53,984 bases of DNA from Alphaproteobacteria bacterium MarineAlpha5_Bin5 (GTDB taxonomy: Bacteria; Pseudomonadota; Alphaproteobacteria; HIMB59; GCA-002718135): positions 1 to 53,984 of the forward strand of contig PTKZ01000011.1 of the NCBI GenBank assembly GCA_002938205.1. The letters are read 5' to 3'. This document shows, piece after piece, positions 9,627 to 18,476 of the stretch; positions within the stretch are counted from its first letter, which is position 1; every line of letters begins with the position of its first letter. The notes under the pieces are model-generated. The model made no database searches. It saw only the letters and a list, made by a program, of their open reading frames with translations, and had not been told where the DNA came from. The position numbers were made by a program, and so were the translations under genes.

Positions 9627-11144
9627 ATGCCTTTTTATATTACAACTCCTATTTACTATGTTAATGATGTACCTCATATAGGTCATGCTTATACCACTAT
9701 AGCTTGTGATATTCTTTCACGTTTCCAAAAACTAAATAATCAAGATGTATTTTTTTTATCTGGTACAGATGAACACGGTCAAAAGGTAGAAAAAGCAGCA
9801 TTAAATTCATCTACTACATCAAAAAAATTTGTTGATCAAATGTCTGAAAATTTTAAAAAACTCATTCCTTTTTTAGGATGTGAAATAAATGATTTTATCA
9901 GAACTACAGAAAAAAGACATATTGAAGGTGTGCAATTTTTTTGGCAAAAACTTAAAAAAAATAATCAAATTTATTTATCAAATTATGAAGGTTGGTATTC
10001 TATTAGAGATGAAGCTTTTTATGTTGAATCAGATTTGATTAAAGATGGTAATGATTATAAAACATCTTCGGGATCTACTGTAGAATGGGTTAAGGAAAAA
10101 AGTTATTTTTTTAAACTATCTAAATGGCAAGATAAATTAATTGAATATTATGAAAATAACCCAGAATTAATTTCTCCAAAATCAAGATATAACGAAGTAT
10201 TAAGCTTTATAAAAGGTGGTTTAAAAGATTTATCAATTTCACGTACAACTTTTAGTTGGGGTGTACCTGTACCTGAGGATAAAGAACATGTAATGTATGT
10301 TTGGATAGATGCTCTATGTAATTATATAACTGCATTAGGATATCCAAATAAAGAAAATAGTAGTTTTAATAGATATTGGCCAGGAGTGCACATTGTTGGA
10401 AAAGATATTTTAAGATTTCATGCTGTTTATTGGCCTGCATTTTTAATGGCTGCAGAATTAGATCCACCAAAAAAAATTTTTGCACATGGTTGGTGGACTA
10501 ATGAAGGAAATAAAATATCTAAATCTTTAGGTAATGTTATCGATCCTTATAGTATTATAAAAGAATATGGATTAGATCAGATACGTTATTTTTTATTTCG
10601 TGAGATTCCTTTTGGTAATGATGGAGATTTTTCGAAAAATGCAATATCTAAAAGGGTGAATGCTGATTTATCAAACAACTATGGTAATTTAGTTCAAAGA
10701 ATTAGCACTTTTATAATTAAGAATTGTAATGGAAGAATTAACCAAACTTTAAATTTTAATAAAGTTGATAATAAATTAATTAAATTATTTGAAGAAAAAT
10801 TTAAAAATTATCATGAACAAATGTCAATTCAACAAATTGATAAAGCGTTAAGAAGTATATTTGATTTACTTTCTGAAACCAATGTTTATGTTGATTCTCA
10901 AGCTCCATGGACTTTAATAAAAACTGATAAAGAAAGAATGAAAGTAGTTCTTTTTTTAATATGCAATATTATAATTAAATCCACTATTATGCTTCTCCCA
11001 GTTATTACTGAAAGTTCAACTAAAGTATTAAAAATTTTTAATTATAATTTTGATTGTATTAGTTTTAATAATTTTAATAAATTACTCGATCATGATATTG
11101 AAATCTCTAATCCTAAACCTATTTTTCCTCGTATAAATTTGTGA
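9627..11144 (+). CDS. metG: methionyl-tRNA synthetase
   Basis: A class I aminoacyl-tRNA synthetase, 505 aa. The HIGH motif is H-I-G-H at 17-20, and the KMSKS loop is K-I-S-K-S at 296-300. VWIDALCNYITALGYP and HIVGKDILRFHAVYWPAFL are diagnostic MetRS blocks. No four-Cys zinc knuckle is visible in the connective domain (CEINDFIRTTEKRH region), so this is the zinc-less short form without the C-terminal dimerisation (Trbp111-like) domain. It overlaps tatD by four bases. Confidence 0.96.
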   Translation: MPFYITTPIYYVNDVPHIGHAYTTIACDILSRFQKLNNQDVFFLSGTDEHGQKVEKAALNSSTTSKKFVDQMSENFKKLIPFLGCEINDFIRTTEKRHIEGVQFFWQKLKKNNQIYLSNYEGWYSIRDEAFYVESDLIKDGNDYKTSSGSTVEWVKEKSYFFKLSKWQDKLIEYYENNPELISPKSRYNEVLSFIKGGLKDLSISRTTFSWGVPVPEDKEHVMYVWIDALCNYITALGYPNKENSSFNRYWPGVHIVGKDILRFHAVYWPAFLMAAELDPPKKIFAHGWWTNEGNKISKSLGNVIDPYSIIKEYGLDQIRYFLFREIPFGNDGDFSKNAISKRVNADLSNNYGNLVQRISTFIIKNCNGRINQTLNFNKVDNKLIKLFEEKFKNYHEQMSIQQIDKALRSIFDLLSETNVYVDSQAPWTLIKTDKERMKVVLFLICNIIIKSTIMLLPVITESSTKVLKIFNYNFDCISFNNFNKLLDHDIEISNPKPIFPRINL

Positions 11145-11929
11145 TTGATTCACATTGTCATCTTAATTTTAAAAATATAAAAGAAGATATTCAAAATATT
11201 ATTTTTAAAGCAAAAAATAATAATGTTACTTCCATTTTATCTATAAATACAAATCCAATTGAATTTGATGAACATATTAAAATTATTAATCAATATAAAA
11301 ATATTTATATTTCTTATGGTTTACATCCTCAAGAAATAGAATCTAACTCTAAATTTTCATTAAATGATATTTTATTAAATATAAATCATCCAAAAGTTAT
11401 AGGTTTGGGTGAAACTGGATTAGATTTTTATCATTCAACAGAATTTAAAAAAAAACAATATGAAATTTTTGAAATACATATTGAAGGATCGATTGAATCT
11501 GCTTTGCCTTTAATTATACATCAAAGAAACTCTGAAAAGGAAATTATTGAAGTTATAAAATATTATCAAAAAAATCATAATCTTTCTATTGTTTTTCATT
11601 GTTTTAGTGGGTCAAAAAATTTGTTAAATTTTTGTCTTGAAAATAACTATTATATTTCTCTTTCAGGAATTGTTACATTTAAAAATGCAAATGAATTAAG
11701 AAAAATTATAAAATATGCATCTCTAGATCATTTATTAATTGAAACAGATAGTCCTTTTTTAGCGCCAATTCCTATGCGTGGTAAGCAAAATGAACCTTCT
11801 TTTATAAAATATATTGCAGAATATTTGGCTAATTTTTACTCTATTTCTTTAAATGATTTTATTGAAATTACTGACAATAATTTTTACAAATTGTTTTCTA
11901 AAGCAAAACGATATAATCATTTTGAATGA
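11141..11929 (+). CDS. TatD-family metal-dependent hydrolase/DNase
   Basis: A TIM-barrel amidohydrolase-fold enzyme of the TatD family (3'-5' exonuclease activity is known in some members), 262 aa. The metal ligands appear as HCH in DSHCHLNF (start), GETGLDFY, HQRNSEKE, FHCFSGS and the terminal ETDSPFLAP. GTG is the start codon and overlaps the metG stop (GTGA). The next gene overlaps in the same way, so metG, tatD and the MBL gene are coupled. Confidence 0.93.
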   Translation: MIDSHCHLNFKNIKEDIQNIIFKAKNNNVTSILSINTNPIEFDEHIKIINQYKNIYISYGLHPQEIESNSKFSLNDILLNINHPKVIGLGETGLDFYHSTEFKKKQYEIFEIHIEGSIESALPLIIHQRNSEKEIIEVIKYYQKNHNLSIVFHCFSGSKNLLNFCLENNYYISLSGIVTFKNANELRKIIKYASLDHLLIETDSPFLAPIPMRGKQNEPSFIKYIAEYLANFYSISLNDFIEITDNNFYKLFSKAKRYNHFE

Positions 11930-12678
11930 AGATTAGAATATTAGGATGCGGAGGATCTTTTGGCTCTCCATTGGCTTGGCAAAGAAATGGCAATATAGAT
12001 ATTAATAACCCACATAACTTTAGAACACGTTCATCAGTATTAGTTAACTATAAAAATACTAACATATTGATCGACACTAGTCCTGATTTAAGAGAGCAAT
12101 TATATAAAGCAAAATGCACAAATATTGATGCAGTTCTTTTTACACATGAACATAGTGACCATATTGGCGGTCTTCCAGATATGAGAGCTATGTCTTTAAT
12201 TAATAAAAAAATTATTCCAGCATACTTTCCAACTCATATAAAGGAAAAGATTATTAGTTTTTATAAGTATATATTTCAAGGTGATAAAGAATATATACCA
12301 TTCATGAAGGCATATGATTTACTTTCTGAATTTTTTATTGAAGATATAAAAATTAATACCTTTAAACATAATCATGGATCGATTGATGTTCAAACCTTTA
12401 GAATTGATAATTTTGCATATTCAACTGATATAAAACATTTTTATGATAATGATTTAGATAAATTAAAAAATTTAGATTTATGGATTGTTGGATTATTAAG
12501 AGATGATCCACATCCTTCACATGCTGGATTTAATCAAGTTATGGAATTTATTGATTATATCAAGCCAAAAAAGACTATTTTTACTCATATGACAGCTTTA
12601 ATAGATGAAAAGAAATTACTTTCAAAATGTCCTGAAAATATTTTGCCAGGTTATGATGGGATGGAGATTGAAATTTGA
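11926..12678 (+). CDS. PhnP-like metallo-beta-lactamase-fold hydrolase
   Basis: A 250-residue MBL-fold protein with the signature H-x-H-x-D-H in FTHEHSDHIGGLPDMR, the N-terminal GCGGSFGSPLAWQR loop and the second metal-site His in PHPSHAGFNQ. The family includes PhnP (phosphoribosyl cyclic phosphodiesterase), and this one follows tatD as in many alphaproteobacteria. No phn operon is present, so the substrate is unknown; a general phosphodiesterase role is likely. The gene starts in the ATGA overlap with tatD. Confidence 0.88.
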   Translation: MKIRILGCGGSFGSPLAWQRNGNIDINNPHNFRTRSSVLVNYKNTNILIDTSPDLREQLYKAKCTNIDAVLFTHEHSDHIGGLPDMRAMSLINKKIIPAYFPTHIKEKIISFYKYIFQGDKEYIPFMKAYDLLSEFFIEDIKINTFKHNHGSIDVQTFRIDNFAYSTDIKHFYDNDLDKLKNLDLWIVGLLRDDPHPSHAGFNQVMEFIDYIKPKKTIFTHMTALIDEKKLLSKCPENILPGYDGMEIEI

Positions 12679-13622
12679 AAGATAAAAAAATAGGTTTTAT
12701 TGGTTTAGGTAATGTAGGTTCTAAACTTGCTAATAATTTACTTTTAGATGGTTTTACTTTGTACATATATGATTTAGATAAACAAACTTCAAAAAAACTA
12801 ATAAAAAAAGGATCAATACTTTGTGATTCAGTTTCTGAAATAATATCAAATACAACAATATTTATAACATGTTTACCATCTCCAAATTCAATTAATGATG
12901 TTATTAAAGAAGCAATTCCATTTATGACTGAAAAACATTTGTGGATAGAAATGAGCACAACAGATGAAGGTGAAATGAAAAGACTGTCAAAATTATGTGA
13001 AAACAAAGGCACACAAACTTTGGAAGCTCCAATTACTGGGGGAGAGCATAGAGCAGAAACTGGCAATATTGCTGTTTTAGCAGCAGGTAAAAGAAAAAAT
13101 TTTAATAGAGCTCTTCCACTTTTATCATCTATGGGCTATGAAATCTTATATTGTGGTGATTTAGGCAATGCTTCTACTTTAAAAGTTGTAACTAATTTTT
13201 TAGCTTCAACTAATTTGTTAGCATTAGGAGAAGCATTAATGGTTTGTAAAAAATATGGTATTGATTTAAATACCGCTTATCATGGAATTAAAATTAGCTC
13301 TGGTAATAGTTTTGTTCATGAGACTGAATCTCAATTAATACTTAATGGATCTTTTGATATAGGTTTTACAATGGATCTTGTGTGCAAAGATGTTGGTTTA
13401 TTTGATAAATTAACCAATAAATTTAATATTCCTGCAGATATTAGTAAATTGATAAAAAAAATATTTAATGAAGGATTAAAAAAATATGGAAAAAAATCAT
13501 TCAGCACAAGTATAATAAGAAGATTAGAAGAAAAATGTAATGAAAATTTAAGAAACTTAAATTTTCCAAATAAACTAGTAGATAAAGAAAAAAGAAAAAA
13601 AGGTTTTGAAATTAAATATTAA
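12675..13622 (+). CDS. NAD(P)-dependent beta-hydroxyacid dehydrogenase
   Basis: A 315-residue member of the 3-hydroxyisobutyrate dehydrogenase family. The N-terminal Rossmann fold has GFIGLGNVGSKLANN. The substrate-binding block is EAPITGGEHRAETGNIAV, and the catalytic Lys is in ASTLKVVTNFLASTN. The start is TTG at 12675, overlapping the previous stop. It precedes an SMP-30 lactonase gene, which suggests a sugar-acid or hydroxy-acid role rather than valine catabolism. Substrate cannot be read from the sequence. A second, distinct family member is at 51493. Confidence 0.88.
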   Translation: MKDKKIGFIGLGNVGSKLANNLLLDGFTLYIYDLDKQTSKKLIKKGSILCDSVSEIISNTTIFITCLPSPNSINDVIKEAIPFMTEKHLWIEMSTTDEGEMKRLSKLCENKGTQTLEAPITGGEHRAETGNIAVLAAGKRKNFNRALPLLSSMGYEILYCGDLGNASTLKVVTNFLASTNLLALGEALMVCKKYGIDLNTAYHGIKISSGNSFVHETESQLILNGSFDIGFTMDLVCKDVGLFDKLTNKFNIPADISKLIKKIFNEGLKKYGKKSFSTSIIRRLEEKCNENLRNLNFPNKLVDKEKRKKGFEIKY

Positions 13623-13627
13623 TATAA

Positions 13628-14578
13628 ATGAATACTTATAAATTCTTACCTCCAGATCAAGAGCCAAAAAATGCTGCATTTCGATATAAAAATGTAAAAA
13701 TGGAACCAGTAGAAAATTCTAATCTTTTTAATTCTTATATTAAAAAAAATATATTTAAAAAAGAATTTACAGGTACTTTGTGGGGAGAAGGTCCTTGTTA
13801 TATTAATCAAAAAGATATTTTAGTATGGAGTGATATACCCAATAATAGAATGATGAAATTAGATAAAGGCACAGTAACTGAATTTCTTAATCCTTCCAAT
13901 TACTGTAATGGTAATACTACTGATAATTATGGAAATTTAATTTCTTGTTCTCATGGAGGCAGATGCGTTTATAAAGCAGATAGCGATTTCAATCTTTCAG
14001 TACTAGTAGATAATTTTAATGGTAATAAATTTAATTCTCCTAATGATATATGTGTTAAATCAGATGGAACTATTTGGTTTACCGATCCTCCTTATGGTAT
14101 ACTGTCAGATTACGAAGGATATCCAGGTGAAAAAGAATATGCGGGATGCTATGTTTTTAGATACAATCCAAAAAATGATAAATTAGATGTTATTACTAAA
14201 GAACTTAATAAGCCAAATGGAATTGCTTTTTCTAATGATGAAAAAAAAATATATATTTCAGATACTGGAGAAAATATTAAATGTTTATTTGTTTATGATG
14301 TCATTGATAATAAGATTCAAAACAAAAATTTAGTTTATGATTTTAAGCCTTTTTTTTCAGATGGTTTTAGATGTGATAAAGATGGAAATATATGGACTAG
14401 CGCTGGTAAAGCAATAAAATGTTTTAATTCAAAAAATGAACTAATTGGTCAAATTCTTGTACCTGAACTAGTCTCAAATCTAGAATTTGGTGGTAAAGAG
14501 GGAAATATTTTGTATGTAACAGCAACGACTTCCCTATATTCTATGGAACTTAATCAAACTGGTGCTAAATATTTATGA
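13628..14578 (+). CDS. SMP-30/gluconolactonase family lactonase
   Basis: A 316-residue six-bladed beta-propeller of the SMP-30/gluconolactonase/LRE family, which hydrolyses sugar lactones using a divalent metal. Visible hallmarks are LWGEGPCYI (metal-ligand Glu), NGNTTDNYGNLISC, NSPNDICVKSDGTIWFTDPPYG, NKPNGIAFSNDEK and SDGFRCDKDGNIW (Asp ligand). No signal peptide, so it is cytoplasmic. It lies 5 nt after a hydroxyacid dehydrogenase and overlaps the following phhB-like gene by four bases. Confidence 0.9.
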   Translation: MNTYKFLPPDQEPKNAAFRYKNVKMEPVENSNLFNSYIKKNIFKKEFTGTLWGEGPCYINQKDILVWSDIPNNRMMKLDKGTVTEFLNPSNYCNGNTTDNYGNLISCSHGGRCVYKADSDFNLSVLVDNFNGNKFNSPNDICVKSDGTIWFTDPPYGILSDYEGYPGEKEYAGCYVFRYNPKNDKLDVITKELNKPNGIAFSNDEKKIYISDTGENIKCLFVYDVIDNKIQNKNLVYDFKPFFSDGFRCDKDGNIWTSAGKAIKCFNSKNELIGQILVPELVSNLEFGGKEGNILYVTATTSLYSMELNQTGAKYL

Positions 14579-14913
14579 ATGCTGATTTCACAAAACTTAA
14601 ATGCAAACCTTGTTCAGGTAAAACTAAACAGATGAGTAGCGCTGAAATTACACAACATTTATCTTCTCTAATCGAATGGAATACCAATGATGAAAAAAAG
14701 ATGATTTTTAAAAAATATTCATTTAAATCTTTTAAAAAAGCTCTAGATTTTACTAATATGATAGGTAAATTAGCAGATGAAGAAGGTCATCACCCAGATA
14801 TTTCTCTTGGTTGGGGATATTGTATAGTTATGATTCATACACATGCAATAAAAGGATTATCTAAAAATGATTTTATTTTAGCTTCTAAAATTGACAGTTT
14901 AATTTCAGAATAG
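14575..14913 (+). CDS. phhB: 4a-hydroxytetrahydrobiopterin dehydratase
   Basis: Pterin-4a-carbinolamine dehydratase, 112 aa, which recycles oxidised pterin after an aromatic amino acid hydroxylase. The active-site signature is visible as DEEGHHPDISLGWGYCIVMIHTH with a further GLSKNDFILASKID. The gene starts in an ATGA overlap with the lactonase. No phenylalanine hydroxylase is in the window; in marine alphaproteobacteria this protein often occurs alone and may serve molybdopterin or other pterins. Confidence 0.92.
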   Translation: MNADFTKLKCKPCSGKTKQMSSAEITQHLSSLIEWNTNDEKKMIFKKYSFKSFKKALDFTNMIGKLADEEGHHPDISLGWGYCIVMIHTHAIKGLSKNDFILASKIDSLISE

Positions 14914-14918
14914 TTCAT

Positions 14919-15389
14919 TTACAAAATATAATATCCAATAAATAACCCTGTACCAAAAACAAAGTGAGCAATTAAATTTTGTGTCATCAATATAAATCTT
15001 TTTTCATTTTTTGATGCAAAAAAACCTAAATTGTAAGCAAAAGGCATCATAAAACACCAAGATCCTAAAACTGTTAAGAAACCAATTATATAAGCAAGTA
15101 AAATTGAAGGATAATCAAATAATATATAATTTAATAACACATAAAAAATTCCATAAATAATTCCAATTAAATAATGAATTAAATATCCAAAAAATAATTC
15201 GTTATTTTCTTCAACATCATCATTAATATTTGTTCTAATATAAACATTATTTTTATAGCCTAAAAAATACCTTCCAACTAAATTCCATTTTGGTTTTTCA
15301 ATTGAATAAGCGTATGAGATTACATAATTGAAAACATCAAATAAAATAGTTGCTATAATTCCAGAAAATATTCCCTTAAATAATAACAT
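14919..15389 (-). CDS. DUF2938-like membrane protein
   Basis: A 156-residue integral membrane protein with about four hydrophobic segments (near residues 5-25, 68-90, 95-120 and 137-156). The motif order GRYFLGY, GYLIHYLIGIIYGIFYVLL, FMMPFAYNLGFFASK and NLIAHFVFGTGLFIGYY resembles DUF2938 proteins. The function of that family is not known. It is convergent with phhB, only 5 nt apart, and on the opposite strand from the main operon. Confidence 0.7.
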   Translation of the reverse strand: MLLFKGIFSGIIATILFDVFNYVISYAYSIEKPKWNLVGRYFLGYKNNVYIRTNINDDVEENNELFFGYLIHYLIGIIYGIFYVLLNYILFDYPSILLAYIIGFLTVLGSWCFMMPFAYNLGFFASKNEKRFILMTQNLIAHFVFGTGLFIGYYIL

Positions 15390-15450
15390 ATTATATAAAT
15401 TATTTTAATTTTATTTATATGACAAGAAATTTTAAATTATATAAAAATAT

Positions 15451-16224
15451 TTATTGAAATTTATTTAATTTATTTAAGGGTTTAAAAACAATACCTTTTG
15501 TTTCCAATCCATTTTTTATTTTTTTAGCAATCTCAATAGCATTGTAACCATCTCCATGAATACAAATGGTATCAATTTCAGTTTTAATTAATTTACCAGA
15601 TAAAGTTTTAATAGATTTCTTTTCAATCATTTCTGATATGTTTTCCAATGCTTTTTCAGGGTCAGTTATAAGTGCATTTGGATCTGATCTCTCAATTAAC
15701 AAACCTGCTTCATTATAGTTTCTATCAGCAAAAATTTCACATGCATATCTTATTTCAATTTTTTTTGCTGCATTAATCATTTCAGTTTTTGGTAAAACCA
15801 TATAAATTAAATTATCGTTAAATTTTTTAATTGAATTACCAATTTGTTTTGCTAATTCAAAGTTTTCACAAGCCATATTATTTAAAGCTCCATGAGGCTT
15901 TACGTGTGTAATTGGGTAATTAAGTTTTTTAGAAATTTTATCAATAATATTTAACTGGTCATTAATCAATATATCAATTTCTTTAAGACTTAAATTTATT
16001 CTTTTTCTTCCAAAGTTTTCTTTATCTTTGAAACTTGGGTGTGCACCTATGCTAACAGAGTTATTTTTAGAATCTAATATTGTTTTTTTAATTTCTTTTA
16101 TATTTCCTGCATGAAAACCACATGCAATATTTGCAGTATTAATTATTTTTATTAAATTATGATCATTTCTGCCATCATAATAATTTGATTTTTCACCTAA
16201 ATCACAATTTAAATTTAATTCCAT
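15451..16224 (-). CDS. pxpA: 5-oxoprolinase subunit A (LamB/YcsF)
   Basis: PxpA works with PxpB and PxpC in ATP-dependent opening of 5-oxoproline (pyroglutamate) to glutamate. The 257-aa protein carries the family blocks LNCDLGE, ANIACGFHAG, SIGAHPSF and THVKPHGALN, and the end HGDGYNAIEIAKKI. It is transcribed away from pxpB-pxpC, with 30 bp between start codons, whereas these genes usually lie in one direction. Substrate assignment follows the family and the presence of all three subunits. Confidence 0.92.
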   Translation of the reverse strand: MELNLNCDLGEKSNYYDGRNDHNLIKIINTANIACGFHAGNIKEIKKTILDSKNNSVSIGAHPSFKDKENFGRKRINLSLKEIDILINDQLNIIDKISKKLNYPITHVKPHGALNNMACENFELAKQIGNSIKKFNDNLIYMVLPKTEMINAAKKIEIRYACEIFADRNYNEAGLLIERSDPNALITDPEKALENISEMIEKKSIKTLSGKLIKTEIDTICIHGDGYNAIEIAKKIKNGLETKGIVFKPLNKLNKFQ

Positions 16225-16254
16225 TCTTATTAATAGTATAATTATATAAAATTA
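16225..16254. promoter_or_regulatory. short divergent start region of pxpA / pxpBC
   Basis: Only 30 AT-rich bases separate the two start codons. They cannot hold two full, separate sigma-70 promoters with leaders, so the promoters must overlap each other or extend into the coding regions, or the transcripts are nearly leaderless. A TATAAT-like run (ATTATATAAA) is visible near 16239. Confidence 0.5.
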
Positions 16255-16908
16255 ATGTTTAGCACTTATTATCAAACTAGTGAACAATCATATTTGTTAA
16301 ATTATGGAAATTTTATAAATATTGAAACAAATAAAAAAGTTTTATCGCATTTTAAATTTTTACAAAAAAAAAATTATAAATTTATTAAAAATATAATTCC
16401 ATCTTTTAATAAATTAATAATACAATTTGACCCATATTTTAAAAAAGAAACAAATAAAATTATAAATGAATTAAAAAATAATGATCATATTGTATCGTTT
16501 GATAATAAAATTCATAAAATTGAAATTTGCTATGATGACGAATATGCTTTGGATAAAAATATTATTGAAAAAATATTAAATATTTCTTTTGCTGATTTTA
16601 TCAATTTACATTTAAAGACTGAATTTCATGTTTTTATGATTGGTTTTATGCCAGGTTTACCATTTTTAGGTGTATCTAATTTCAAAAAAAATATTCCAAG
16701 ATTAATTTCACCAAGATTAAAAATTCCATCAGGATCTGTTGGTGTAGTAAATAATTTAACAGTTATATATCCTAATGAATGCCCAGGTGGTTGGAATATC
16801 ATTGGAAAAATTAAAAAAAATCTATTTATTAATCTCAATACTTTTTTTTCTCCAGGAGATAAAGTTATATTCAAAAAAATTTCTAAAAAATATTTTCTTA
16901 AAAAATGA
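16255..16908 (+). CDS. pxpB: 5-oxoprolinase subunit B (KipI-like)
   Basis: A 217-aa cyclophilin-like allophanate hydrolase subunit 1 domain protein. Diagnostic blocks are FHVFMIGFMPGLPFLGV, SPRLKIPSGSVGVVNNLTVI and YPNECPGGWNIIGK. It partners PxpC, whose gene overlaps by four bases (ATGA). An older name for the family is KipI, an inhibitor of a sporulation kinase, but that role is specific to Bacillus. The start is the first ATG after the divergent promoter gap. Confidence 0.92.
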   Translation: MFSTYYQTSEQSYLLNYGNFINIETNKKVLSHFKFLQKKNYKFIKNIIPSFNKLIIQFDPYFKKETNKIINELKNNDHIVSFDNKIHKIEICYDDEYALDKNIIEKILNISFADFINLHLKTEFHVFMIGFMPGLPFLGVSNFKKNIPRLISPRLKIPSGSVGVVNNLTVIYPNECPGGWNIIGKIKKNLFINLNTFFSPGDKVIFKKISKKYFLKK

Positions 16909-17864
16909 ATAATATTACTAAATTAAAAGTTCTCAGAGAAGGTTTGATGACATCATTTCAAGATTTTGGCATTTTATCCTCCCAGCATCTTGGTATAACA
17001 ACAAGCGGTGTAATGGATGATTATTTATTTAAAATTGGAAATATAATTTTATTTAATAAATTAAATACTCCTTCTCTGGAATTTGCAATTATTGGACCAA
17101 AACTAAAAATTGTATCGGGAAATTTAAACTTAGTTATAACAGGTAATGTTTCTTTTAATTTAATAATAAATGATAAAAATATTAAAGGAGAGTGTTTTAG
17201 AACATATTTTTTAAAAAAGAATGATATAATTGATATTAAATCTACCATAAATAGCAATTACGGCTATTTATGTGTTAAAAATGGCTTTTTATCTAATTCA
17301 ATAAATGGCTCTTACTCAACAATTATTAATGCTAATATTGGAGCAAATAAAGGAAAAAAATTATTATTTAATCAGACAATAAAAGCAAATTCATCAATTA
17401 AAAGTAAAAGTTATAAATTAGAAAATTTAGAATATTTTAATCAAAATATTATTAAAGTTATTAAAGGTCCACAAATGAATTATTTTAAAATTAAAGATAT
17501 AGATAAATTTTTTAAAAAAGAGTTTACGATTTCAAAAAATTTAAACAGAATTGGAGTCAGATTAATAAATAATATTATAAAACCATTTACATCTTATAAT
17601 ATTGATTCTGAAGGCATTATAAAAGGTTCTGTCCAGGTACCAGGAGATGGTAATCCTATAGTTTTAGGAGCAGATCATCCAACTATTGGTGGATATCCTA
17701 AAATTGTTACTATTATAATGGATGACTTTCGAAAATTAATACAATTACCAGCAGGTAAAAAATTTAAATTTAAAGAAATTTCTTTAGAAGAGGCAGAAGA
17801 GACTTACTTTAAAACAAATAAACATCTAAAAAATATAAAAGATAAATTTCTTGTTGTAGATTAA
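16905..17864 (+). CDS. pxpC: 5-oxoprolinase subunit C (KipA-like)
   Basis: A 319-aa biotin-dependent-carboxyltransferase-like subunit 2 protein (allophanate hydrolase subunit 2 fold). SFQDFGILSSQHLGITTSGV at the N-terminus and SVQVPGDGNPIVLGADHPTI near the C-terminus are the family hallmarks, as is GYPKIVTII. It completes the PxpABC set, which lets the cell recover glutamate from spontaneously formed or scavenged pyroglutamate. No transporter is linked. Confidence 0.92.
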   Translation: MNNITKLKVLREGLMTSFQDFGILSSQHLGITTSGVMDDYLFKIGNIILFNKLNTPSLEFAIIGPKLKIVSGNLNLVITGNVSFNLIINDKNIKGECFRTYFLKKNDIIDIKSTINSNYGYLCVKNGFLSNSINGSYSTIINANIGANKGKKLLFNQTIKANSSIKSKSYKLENLEYFNQNIIKVIKGPQMNYFKIKDIDKFFKKEFTISKNLNRIGVRLINNIIKPFTSYNIDSEGIIKGSVQVPGDGNPIVLGADHPTIGGYPKIVTIIMDDFRKLIQLPAGKKFKFKEISLEEAEETYFKTNKHLKNIKDKFLVVD

Positions 17865-17931
17865 AAATTTTATTGTTTTAAATTTTGATTTTTATATATA
17901 AGAATTAATTGAAATCTGATATCAAATTAAT

Positions 17932-18471
17932 ATGGATTACAAAGTTTATTTTAATAATTATAATAAATCAATTTATGATCTTTTAAATACTGTAAATTCT
18001 TCACATATTGAAGAAACAGTTAATTTAATAAAAAATTGTATTAACCAAAATGGAAAAGTTTATATAACTGGTAATGGTGGAAGCGCATCTATTGCTAGCC
18101 ATGTAAGTGTTGATTTTGCCAAAGTATCAAGAATACCATCTGCAACATTTAATAATTCAAATTTAGTTACATGTTTTGCTAATGATTATGGTTATGAAAA
18201 TTGGGTCACTGAATCAATAAAATCATATTGTACTAATAAAGACCTTCACATCTTAATTAGTAGTAGTGGAAAGTCAAAAAATATAGTTAATGCAGCAAGT
18301 TATTGTAAAGAAAATAACATTAAATTAATTACTTTCAGTGGATTTGAAGTAAATAATCCTTTATCAAAATTAGGCAATGTAAACTTTCATATAAATTCAT
18401 GTAATTATAATTTTATTGAAATGTCTCATCATATTATTTTATTATCTATAGTAGATGTATTTATTAAGTAA
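17932..18471 (+). CDS. SIS-domain sugar-phosphate isomerase (GmhA-like)
   Basis: A 179-aa single SIS-domain protein resembling sedoheptulose-7-phosphate isomerase GmhA. The blocks GNGGSASIASHVSVDFAK, FANDYGYENW and ISSSGKSKNIVNAA are the sugar-phosphate binding loops, and MSHHIILLSIVD near the end matches the catalytic Glu/His region of GmhA (NFIEMSHH). No heptose-biosynthesis genes lie next to it, so a role in lipopolysaccharide heptose is possible but not shown. It is convergent with selO, 5 nt apart. Confidence 0.8.
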   Translation: MDYKVYFNNYNKSIYDLLNTVNSSHIEETVNLIKNCINQNGKVYITGNGGSASIASHVSVDFAKVSRIPSATFNNSNLVTCFANDYGYENWVTESIKSYCTNKDLHILISSSGKSKNIVNAASYCKENNIKLITFSGFEVNNPLSKLGNVNFHINSCNYNFIEMSHHIILLSIVDVFIK

Positions 18472-18476
18472 CTTTA

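Noticed and set aside
12581-13066. 161-codon minus-strand frame over the MBL and dehydrogenase genes
   Set aside because: Both plus-strand genes show clear family motifs across the same bases, and the antisense translation has none.
18061-18471. Specific call of the SIS protein as heptose isomerase with its own LPS cluster
   Set aside because: No heptose or LPS genes are nearby, so only the GmhA-like family call is kept.
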